Source: Pseudomonadota bacterium
GTDB taxonomy: Bacteria; Pseudomonadota; Gammaproteobacteria; Burkholderiales; SG8-39
Direction: 5' to 3'
Assembly (NCBI GenBank): GCA_021825225.1
Contig: JAKAIH010000038.1
Location: 1-10,867, forward strand
Length of the DNA: 10,867 nt
Shown here: one piece after another, positions 6,544 to 10,867 of the stretch
Numbering within the stretch: position 1 is the stretch's first letter
Layout: the number at the start of each line of letters is the position of its first letter
Translations under genes and position numbers: made by a program
The notes under the pieces: generated by a model
What the model saw: only the letters and a program-made list of their open reading frames with translations
Database searches by the model: none
Told to the model about the DNA's origin: nothing

Positions 6544-8523
6544 ATGAGCAATCCCCTGGAGCTGGTGCTGATACTGCTGGCCAGCGCCGTGCTGGTGGTG
6601 GTGCTGGCGCGCAGCCTGCATCTGCCGCCCATCCTCGGCTACCTCCTGGTCGGCGTCGCCATCGGGCCGCATGCCCTGCACTGGGTCCCGGCGAGCAAGG
6701 AATCCGGCTATGCCTATCTGGCCGAGTTCGGTGTGGTGTTCCTGATGTTCTCCATCGGGCTGGAGTTCAGCCTGCCCAAACTCTTCAACATGCGCCGCGT
6801 GGTGTTCGGCCTGGGGATGGTGCAGGTGCTGCTCACCGTGTTCGCGCCGACCGTGGGCGCCTGGCTGCTGGGCTTCCCCTGGCAGCTCGGCTTCGCGCTG
6901 GGCGGGGCGCTCGCCATGTCCTCGACCGCGATCGTGATCAAGCTCCTGGCCGAACGCATGCAGCTCGAATCGGCGCATGGGCGCGAGGTCATCGGCATCC
7001 TGCTGTTTCAGGATCTGGCGGTGGTGCCGCTGCTGATCCTGATCCCGGCGCTGGCACAGCCGACCGAGCATCTGGCGCCGGTGCTGGCGCTGGCACTGGC
7101 GAAGGCCGCGGTGGTGCTGCTCCTGATCCTGTTCGCCGGCCAGAAGCTGATGCGCAGCTGGTTCCACGTCGTGGCGCGGCGCCGCTCGCACGAGCTGTTC
7201 GTGCTCAATGTGCTGCTGATCACCTTGGGCCTCGCCTGGGCCACCGAGCTTGCGGGCTTGTCGCTCGCGCTGGGCGCGTTTCTCGCCGGCATGCTGATCT
7301 CCGAAACCGAATACCGCCACCAGGTGGAAGACGACATCAAGCCCTTCCGCGATCTGCTGCTGGGCCTGTTCTTCGTCACCATCGGCATGCAGCTCGATGT
7401 GTCGGTGGTGGTCGACCGGTTCGCGCTGGTGCTGTTGCTGTTCATCGGGCCGGTGCTGTTCAAATTCGCGCTGATCGTGGCGCTGTCGCGCCTGTTCGGA
7501 GCCACCCCGGGCAACGCCCTGCGCACCGCGCTGGCGCTGGCGCAGGCGGGCGAGTTCGGCTTCGTGTTGCTGGCGCAGGCGGGCGGCGTGCAGCTCGTGG
7601 ACGACGCCCTGCTGCAGCCGGTGCTCGCGGCGATGCTGCTCTCCATGCTGAGCACGCCCATCCTGATCCATTACAGCGACAAGCTGGTGCTGCGCTTCGT
7701 CGCCTCGGAGTGGATGCTGCGCTCGCTCGCGCTGCACCAGATCGCGGTGACCGGCATGGCGGCCGCCAAGCACGTGGTGCTGTGCGGCTATGGCCGCACC
7801 GGGCAGAACCTGGCGCGCTTTCTCGAACAGGAAGGCATCAGCTACATAGCGCTGGACCTCGACCCGGAACGGGTGCGCGAGGCCGCCGCCGCTGGCGAGA
7901 CCGTGGTGTACGGCGACGGCGCGCGGCGCGAAGCGCTGATCGCCGCCGGCCTGGCGCGCGCCAGCGCGCTGGTGATTTCCTTCGCGGATACGCCGGCCTC
8001 GCTCAGGATCCTGCAGCATGCGCATGCGATCAACCCGGCCTTGCCGGTGATCGTGCGCACGCTCAACGACGCGGACATGGAGCGGCTGCAGGCGGCCGGC
8101 GCGGCCGAGGTGGTGCCCGACGCCTTCGAGTCCAGCCTGATGCTCGCCAGCCACGCACTGGTGCTGATGGGCGTGCCGCTGGCGCGCGTGGTGCATCGCG
8201 TGCGCGAGGTGCGCCACAGCCGCTACAGCCTGCTGCGCGGCTTTTTTCGCGGCGAGGACGACGTCGCGGCGGATGCGGCCGAGCAGCAGCCGCGCCTGCA
8301 TTCGGTCACCCTCACCCAGGGTGCTTATGCGGTAGGCAGAACCCTGGCCGAACTCGAGCTGGCAGCGTTGAGTGCTGCGGTGACGCGGGTGCGCCGGCGC
8401 GGCATACGCGTCGGCGAACCCGGCCCGCAGACGCGCTTCGAGGCGGGCGACGTGGTGGTGCTGCTGGGCGCGCCGGATGCGCTGGAGGCGGCGGAGATCC
8501 GCCTGCTGCAGGGGACGAAATAG
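6544..8523 (+). CDS. CPA2-family monovalent cation:proton antiporter (KefB/KefC type) with TrkA-N and TrkA-C domains
   Basis: Inner-membrane antiporter exchanging K+ or Na+ for protons. It has 659 residues. Residues 1 to about 385 form many hydrophobic segments of the Na+/H+ exchanger fold, including LLFQDLAVVP with the ion-site pair Q156-D157, and YRHQVEDDIKPFRDLLLGLFF, close to the regulatory loop of KefC. Residues about 408-530 are a TrkA-N (RCK-N) Rossmann domain with the dinucleotide motif GYGRTG at 415-420 and the acidic partner ALDLD. Residues about 585-656 are a TrkA-C (RCK-C) domain, which E. coli KefC lacks, so I do not assign kefB or kefC. The ATG at 6544 (MSNPLELVLILLAS) is the only sensible start, although no ribosome binding site is obvious. 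Its last 131 bases are repeated at 9371-9501 and no terminator directly follows the stop. Confidence 0.93.
   Translation: MSNPLELVLILLASAVLVVVLARSLHLPPILGYLLVGVAIGPHALHWVPASKESGYAYLAEFGVVFLMFSIGLEFSLPKLFNMRRVVFGLGMVQVLLTVFAPTVGAWLLGFPWQLGFALGGALAMSSTAIVIKLLAERMQLESAHGREVIGILLFQDLAVVPLLILIPALAQPTEHLAPVLALALAKAAVVLLLILFAGQKLMRSWFHVVARRRSHELFVLNVLLITLGLAWATELAGLSLALGAFLAGMLISETEYRHQVEDDIKPFRDLLLGLFFVTIGMQLDVSVVVDRFALVLLLFIGPVLFKFALIVALSRLFGATPGNALRTALALAQAGEFGFVLLAQAGGVQLVDDALLQPVLAAMLLSMLSTPILIHYSDKLVLRFVASEWMLRSLALHQIAVTGMAAAKHVVLCGYGRTGQNLARFLEQEGISYIALDLDPERVREAAAAGETVVYGDGARREALIAAGLARASALVISFADTPASLRILQHAHAINPALPVIVRTLNDADMERLQAAGAAEVVPDAFESSLMLASHALVLMGVPLARVVHRVREVRHSRYSLLRGFFRGEDDVAADAAEQQPRLHSVTLTQGAYAVGRTLAELELAALSAAVTRVRRRGIRVGEPGPQTRFEAGDVVVLLGAPDALEAAEIRLLQGTK
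8384..8514 (+). repeat. Direct repeat, inner copy: 3' end of the antiporter gene
   Basis: This stretch is repeated at 9371-9501, a shift of 987 bases without gaps. I count 10 mismatches in 131 positions. The first 113 differ at only three positions (8403, 8406, 8445), each a silent third-base change. The other seven lie in the last 18 bases, changing the end from EIRLLQG-TK to ERRMLQG. It encodes the final part of the TrkA-C domain. Confidence 0.95.
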
Positions 8524-8644
8524 ATGGGCGAGTGGTGCGACGCCATTGGCGTCAGAGGCGGGGCGGCTCGCCGCTATACTAAGTTTTAATTGACCTTGGT
8601 ATAGTCAGGCTCGCTGGAACCTATCTGCGCCTGCGTTCGAATCG
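8524..8644. other. Gap between antiporter and antitoxin stops; AT-rich inverted repeat
   Basis: No gene is visible in these 121 bases, where two convergent genes end. A short hairpin GACGCC-ATT-GGCGTC lies at 8539-8553. At 8574-8604 a 10-base inverted repeat (CTATACTAAG and CTTGGTATAG, one G:T pair) flanks an 11-base AT-rich loop, in strong contrast to the GC-rich surroundings. Neither hairpin has a U-run on either strand, so neither is a convincing intrinsic terminator. The AT-rich part may be a relic of the event that brought in the toxin-antitoxin unit. Confidence 0.5.
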
Positions 8645-8956
8645 TCACACCGCAGCCAGGCGCTTGACCGTATCCGGGTAAAGCGCGACCAGGCGGATTA
8701 ACAGCGCTGCTTGGGCGTTCGGCTTGGCGCGGCCTTGTTCCCAATTTTCCAGCGTGCGCTCGTTGGCGCGCAGATAACGGGCGAATACCGCCCGCGACAA
8801 TTTCAAACTCTGCCGAATGCTCACGAGCTCCTCGGCGGTCACGGCAGCTACCGGCTTTCTCTTGACCGTATGGGTGCGCAGAGTGATCTTGCCCCCGCGC
8901 TCGGCCTTGAGTGCATCGAAGCCCTCGGTCAGCTCAGAAAATACATTGCGTTTCAT
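8645..8956 (-). CDS. XRE-family helix-turn-helix antitoxin (HigA-2/NadS-like)
   Basis: Predicted antitoxin and autorepressor of the adjacent RelE-type toxin. The 103 residues have an N-terminal part of about 35 (MKRNVFSELTEGFDALKAER...) probably used for toxin binding, then a Cro/C1-type helix-turn-helix domain at about 41-95. The recognition region is LSRAVFARYLRANERTLENW followed by EQGRAKPN, typical of this antitoxin group. An open frame extends upstream to 9085, but the ATG at 8956 has a good ribosome binding site (AAGGAG, about 8 nt before) and overlaps the toxin stop by the ATGA arrangement, so the two are translationally coupled. Toxin-first order is usual for HigBA. It probably binds the repeated TTGCGTA motifs upstream of the toxin. 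Confidence 0.9.
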   Translation of the reverse strand: MKRNVFSELTEGFDALKAERGGKITLRTHTVKRKPVAAVTAEELVSIRQSLKLSRAVFARYLRANERTLENWEQGRAKPNAQAALLIRLVALYPDTVKRLAAV

Positions 8957-9297
8957 GCCTTTCTCCTTGCGCTCAGTTCGCTCTTCAGCATCTCCTTCAA
9001 TGCGGCACGTTCCTTGGCGCTCAAATCGTCTATCGTGTCCTTGTCGTAAAGCGTGTAGAGCCAGAACTGGTCCCCCGCGCTCCACCAGAAGTAGATCACG
9101 CGAAGACCGCCACGCTTACCCTTGCCGCGGCGCGCATCGGCGCGGCGCACCTTGCGCAGTCCGCCTGTGCCTTCGATTATGTCGCCTGCTTCCGGGTTTT
9201 CCAGCAAAGCGTTTTGCAAGGCCCTGAATCCCTCGTCGTCCAGATAGTCGGCGCGATGGCGAGCAAACGCAGGCAACTCGACGAACAAGGCTTTCAC
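8953..9297 (-). CDS. RelE-superfamily toxin, HigB-2-like
   Basis: Predicted ribosome-dependent mRNA endonuclease of a type II toxin-antitoxin pair. The 114 residues follow the pattern of Vibrio HigB-2: MKALFVELPAFARHR at the start, EGTGGLRKVR at 42-51, the basic GKGKRGGLRVIYFWW at 58-72, and FWLYTLYDKDTIDDL before a C-terminal helix. These conserved basic and aromatic residues are intact, so the toxin looks functional. The start is a GTG at 9297, since the family N-terminus begins exactly there and no in-frame ATG lies near. There is no room for a ribosome binding site if the promoter at 9304-9332 is real, because its start point falls on the GTG. The antitoxin follows with a 4-nt overlap. 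Confidence 0.9.
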   Translation of the reverse strand: MKALFVELPAFARHRADYLDDEGFRALQNALLENPEAGDIIEGTGGLRKVRRADARRGKGKRGGLRVIYFWWSAGDQFWLYTLYDKDTIDDLSAKERAALKEMLKSELSARRKA

Positions 9298-9332
9298 GCA
9301 AATATCATACGCAAGTTGCGTAGCTTACGCAA
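9295..9332 (-). promoter_or_regulatory. Four-site operator overlapping the toxin promoter
   Basis: The 7-base word TTGCGTA (TACGCAA on the plus strand) occurs at 9308-9314, inverted at 9316-9322, and again at 9326-9332, with a one-mismatch copy CACGCAA at 9295-9301. The middle pair forms the palindrome TACGCAAGTTGCGTA, and the outer pair gives TTGCGTA-AGC-TACGCAA read on the minus strand. The copies cover the -35, spacer, -10 edge and start codon, as expected for autorepression by the antitoxin or toxin-antitoxin complex. Confidence 0.7.
9304..9332 (-). promoter_or_regulatory. Promoter of the toxin-antitoxin operon
   Basis: On the minus strand TTGCGT (9327-9332) and TATGAT (9304-9309) are separated by 17 bases. 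The -10 matches five of six consensus bases and the -35 matches three. The expected start point is about 9297, the first base of the toxin GTG, so the toxin mRNA may be leaderless. Confidence 0.6.
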
Positions 9333-9370
9333 TCCACGCTGGCGCAACCGAAACCCGCAGCGCCGGCTGC

Positions 9371-9504
9371 CGCGGGTGCGCCGGCGCGGTATTCGCGTCG
9401 GCGAACCCGGCCCGCAGACGCGCTTCGAGGCAGGCGACGTGGTGGTGCTGCTGGGCGCGCCGGATGCGCTGGAGGCGGCGGAGCGGAGGATGCTACAGGG
9501 GTGA
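9371..9504 (+). pseudogene. Detached 3' fragment of the antiporter gene (TrkA-C end)
   Basis: About 44 codons that match the last part of the intact antiporter gene (RVRRRGIRVGEPG to LEAAE) with the stop TGA at 9502-9504. The frame is intact, but there is no start or ribosome binding site and the rest of the gene is missing. Its three differences in the well conserved part are all silent. It ends ERRMLQG instead of EIRLLQGTK. A strong terminator begins 6 nt after its stop, whereas the intact gene has none, so this fragment is probably the original gene end, displaced by the toxin-antitoxin unit. It forms the outer copy of the direct repeat. Confidence 0.9.
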
Positions 9505-9509
9505 GAATG

Positions 9510-9536
9510 AAAAAGGCCGGCGAGGCCGGCCTTTTT
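9510..9536. terminator. Bidirectional intrinsic terminator
   Basis: A perfect 12-base inverted repeat, AAAAAGGCCGGC and GCCGGCCTTTTT, with the loop GAG. The flanking A and T runs let it act on both strands. It lies between the displaced antiporter end (plus) and the pilin gene (minus), which converge on it. Transcripts of the intact antiporter gene probably also stop here after crossing the toxin-antitoxin genes. Confidence 0.93.
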
Positions 9537-9550
9537 CTGCACTCCTTGTC

Positions 9551-9567
9551 ATCCGCGTTGCGCGGAT
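9551..9567. other. Small hairpin after the pilin gene
   Basis: ATCCGCG-TTG-CGCGGAT forms a perfect 7-base stem with a 3-base loop, 13 bases beyond the pilin stop and just before the main terminator on the pilin side. It lacks a U-run and may help protect the 3' end of the pilin mRNA. Confidence 0.5.
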
Positions 9568-9579
9568 GGTCGCAGCCGC

Positions 9580-10269
9580 TTACAGCATGGTGCGGCAGAG
9601 GAGGTAGCTCTTGGTGCCGTCTTCGACGTAAGCTTTCCCCACCAAATCGGCCGCCGGCGCCGGATTTGCCACGCCTGCCTGGTCCTGCCCGCGCACGCTC
9701 CCGGTCGAGGCGGAGCCGTCGTCCGTCTGGGCATCGACGGAAATCGCCATCTTGTCAGGCAGGTTGGCGGTGCACATGATCAGCCCGGTGAAGCCTGCGA
9801 CTACGGGTGCGCTTGACGCCATGACCGCAGTTGCAGCCACACCCGGTGCCGGCCCATTGCCCGTTTGCACGCCCATTTTTCCGCTGAGCGCATTGAACGG
9901 ATTATCCAGGCCGGTCCCGGCGATAAATCCGGCTTTGCGCAAATGCAACCAAAACTGGGCCGTCTCGTCGGTTGCTGGAGTAGCAGGCACCCAGAGGCCC
10001 GAAATGACGCCATCGCCATCTCCATTTTTCACCGTGGCATCTGTCGACCAACGGCCTGCGGCCCCCTTGTCGTCTCCCGGCAGAGCTCGGTATCGGTCCT
10101 GGTAGGAATTCAGCGCCGCCGTAATGCCGTTCATGTCGTTGATGACGTTCTTGATCTTGGCCTGGGTGATCATTTCCTGGCCTTTCAGGATGCCGCCCAG
10201 CAGCAGGCCGATGATCACCAGTACGATGGCGATTTCGACCAGAGTAAAGCCCGACTGTTTCGCTTTCAT
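9580..10269 (-). CDS. Type IV prepilin-like protein (prepilin-type N-terminal methylation domain)
   Basis: Predicted type IV pilin or pseudopilin, processed by prepilin peptidase and assembled from the inner membrane. The 229-residue precursor begins MKAKQSG|FTLVEIAIVLVII: a short basic leader, cleavage after G7, F8 to be methylated, the key glutamate E12 and a hydrophobic helix to about residue 29, continuing into an amphipathic helix to about 60. The globular part has YRALPGDD at 60-67, a possible metal-binding turn NGDGDGVISG at 82-91, and two cysteines, C166 and C225, that could form the C-terminal disulfide loop of pilins. The frame opens further upstream at 10323, but only ATG 10269 gives a proper leader, with a G-rich ribosome binding site before it. 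No pilus assembly genes are nearby, so major pilin, minor pilin and pseudopilin all remain possible. Confidence 0.92.
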   Translation of the reverse strand: MKAKQSGFTLVEIAIVLVIIGLLLGGILKGQEMITQAKIKNVINDMNGITAALNSYQDRYRALPGDDKGAAGRWSTDATVKNGDGDGVISGLWVPATPATDETAQFWLHLRKAGFIAGTGLDNPFNALSGKMGVQTGNGPAPGVAATAVMASSAPVVAGFTGLIMCTANLPDKMAISVDAQTDDGSASTGSVRGQDQAGVANPAPAADLVGKAYVEDGTKSYLLCRTML

Positions 10270-10311
10270 CTCGGTTCCCCCATTGGAGAATATTATTGGT
10301 GAAGAGATTGG

Positions 10312-10328
10312 AGCAATATCCATGCCCG
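10312..10328 (-). promoter_or_regulatory. Candidate sigma-54 promoter of the pilin gene
   Basis: On the minus strand CGGGCATGGATATTGCT matches the -24/-12 consensus YTGGCACGrNNNTTGCW at all fixed positions except two (T to G, C to T). The GG and GC are exactly 10 bases apart. The start point would be near 10301, giving a leader of about 32 nt. Pilin genes are classic sigma-54 targets through PilR-type activators. Confidence 0.65.
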
Positions 10329-10334
10329 GTTTTA

Positions 10335-10350
10335 AGTGAGATATTTCACA
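10335..10350. promoter_or_regulatory. CRP-type palindrome upstream of the pilin promoter
   Basis: AGTGA-GATATT-TCACA on the plus strand (TGTGA-AATATC-TCACT on the minus strand) matches nine of ten fixed bases of the CRP consensus TGTGA-N6-TCACA, with flanking A/T runs. Its centre is about 42 bases upstream of the predicted pilin start point, directly beside the -24 element. Confidence 0.5.
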
Positions 10351-10388
10351 TTTTGAAGCCGGTTCCGGCGCGAATTAGTCGGAATTCA

Positions 10389-10412
10389 GACAGATATGTC
10401 GATATCCTGACA
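10389..10412. promoter_or_regulatory. Cluster of TGTC motifs, possible activator site
   Basis: TGTC occurs three times in 24 bases, at 10389-10392 (minus), 10397-10400 (plus) and 10409-10412 (minus), with the inverted repeat GATAT-GTCG-ATATC at 10393-10406. The cluster lies about 90-110 bases upstream of the predicted pilin start point, a usual distance for a sigma-54 activator. TGTC-containing sites are reported for PilR of Pseudomonas, but the motif is short and this is only a suggestion. Confidence 0.25.
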
Positions 10413-10419
10413 AGTCACC

Positions 10420-10866
10420 TTAGCGTTTCGCTTTCTCCGCCTTTTTCTTCAGGCGCGCTTCGATTTCGTGCAGGCGGCCATCGAGAAATTTCAGTTCGCT
10501 GGGATCGGTGATCCGGCCGCTGGCGATCATCCCGCCTATCATGATCCGCTCCGTTTCCAGTTCGTTCAGGTCTTCGCGGATGAATATGCCCATGGTGATC
10601 GCCCAGGCCGGAACGTCCTTCGCCGTGGTGTATTTCTGCAGCGCGTCGGCGTATTTGAGCGCCAGGGTCATGTCCTTCAGGCGATACTTGGCGAGGAAGG
10701 TGGCATGCGCGAGCCAGGGCCAGCGCCGGTTGGGGTCGAGGAGGTATTGGCGATAGACGAAGTCGAGCATGCTGCGTGTCCGCGCTTCATCCGGAATCTC
10801 GGCGTACAGACGGCTGGCTGCGAGCAGCGGGTACTGCCCCCGGGGGTCGAGTTCGAGTATGCGTTC
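10420..10866 (-). CDS. Unrecognised protein with helical repeats, C-terminal part
   Basis: The last 148 residues of a protein whose N-terminal part lies beyond the right edge. I do not recognise a named family. The sequence is almost wholly helical in character: ERILELDPRGQYPLLAASRLY, then DFVYRQYLLDPNRRWPWLAHATFLAKYRL and ALKYADALQKY, which read like degenerate TPR-type helix pairs. MGIFIREDLNELETERIMIGGMI and a highly charged tail, RLHEIEARLKKKAEKAKR, follow, likely a short coiled coil or basic extension. An internal ATG at 10770 could be taken for a start, but the coding character continues upstream to the edge without a stop, so the gene is probably longer. It ends 150 nt before the pilin start on the same strand; no terminator lies between, yet the pilin seems to have its own promoter. 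Confidence 0.75.
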   Translation of the reverse strand, partial: ERILELDPRGQYPLLAASRLYAEIPDEARTRSMLDFVYRQYLLDPNRRWPWLAHATFLAKYRLKDMTLALKYADALQKYTTAKDVPAWAITMGIFIREDLNELETERIMIGGMIASGRITDPSELKFLDGRLHEIEARLKKKAEKAKR

Positions 10867-10867
10867 G

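Noticed and set aside
6487..8301. 604-codon open frame on the minus strand opposite the antiporter gene
   Set aside because: The product is dominated by His, Gln and Arg, a usual shadow of a Leu/Val-rich membrane protein gene. It has no domain or ribosome binding site.
8575..8605. TATACT and TATAGT near the antitoxin end as plus-strand promoters
   Set aside because: No properly spaced -35 boxes are present, and no plus-strand gene follows them before 9371.
8632..8648. tRNA T-arm-like GCGTTCGAATCG, as possible integration site
   Set aside because: The stem pairs at only two or three bases, and no acceptor, D or anticodon arms can be found around it.
8911..9504. 197-codon plus-strand frame running into the detached antiporter end
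   Set aside because: Most of it is antisense to the toxin. Only the last about 44 codons match a real protein, and these are the displaced 3' fragment, not a fusion gene.
10278..10312. Sigma-70 promoter TTGCTC/TAATAT before the pilin gene
   Set aside because: The spacing is 15 bases and the -35 match is poor. The sigma-54 element in the same place fits much better.

Overview
This GC-rich window reads as chromosomal DNA of a betaproteobacterium. The evidence is the order kdsD-kdsC-lptC-lptA-lptB-rpoN-hpf-ptsN-hprK, all on the minus strand. HPr kinase next to rpoN and ptsN is typical of that class, and the protein sequences fit it. I cannot name a genus.

Region 1 (1-6490, minus strand) is one tightly packed gene series. 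Genes are separated by 5-95 nt or overlap by 14 or 32 nt. It begins with two steps of Kdo synthesis (kdsD, kdsC), continues with three parts of the lipopolysaccharide export machine (lptC, lptA, lptB), then sigma-54 (rpoN), the ribosome hibernation factor (hpf) and two members of the regulatory nitrogen PTS (ptsN, hprK). hprK runs off the left edge.

Region 2 (6491-8523, plus strand) is a divergent gene for a KefB/KefC-type cation:proton antiporter. It shares a 53-nt intergenic region with kdsD, where I see candidate promoters for both directions lying almost on top of each other.

Region 3 (8524-9504) is accessory. A two-gene type II toxin-antitoxin unit (HigB-2/RelE-like toxin first, XRE-family antitoxin second) lies on the minus strand, between the 3' end of the antiporter gene and a second, detached copy of that 3' end (9371-9504). 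The 131-bp repeats differ at 10 positions. In the first 113 bp only three bases differ, all silent. The native-looking terminator follows the detached copy, not the intact gene. This suggests that the unit entered the 3' end of the antiporter gene and supplied a replacement end. The toxin promoter is overlaid by four copies of a TTGCGTA-type motif in inverted arrangement, a likely autorepression operator.

Region 4 (9505-10867, minus strand) holds a strong bidirectional terminator, a lone type IV prepilin-like gene, and the 3' part of an unrecognised gene whose product has a charged helical tail. The pilin leader contains a good sigma-54 promoter match and, just upstream, a CRP-type palindrome. 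No CRISPR array, rRNA, tRNA, transposase or integrase is visible.
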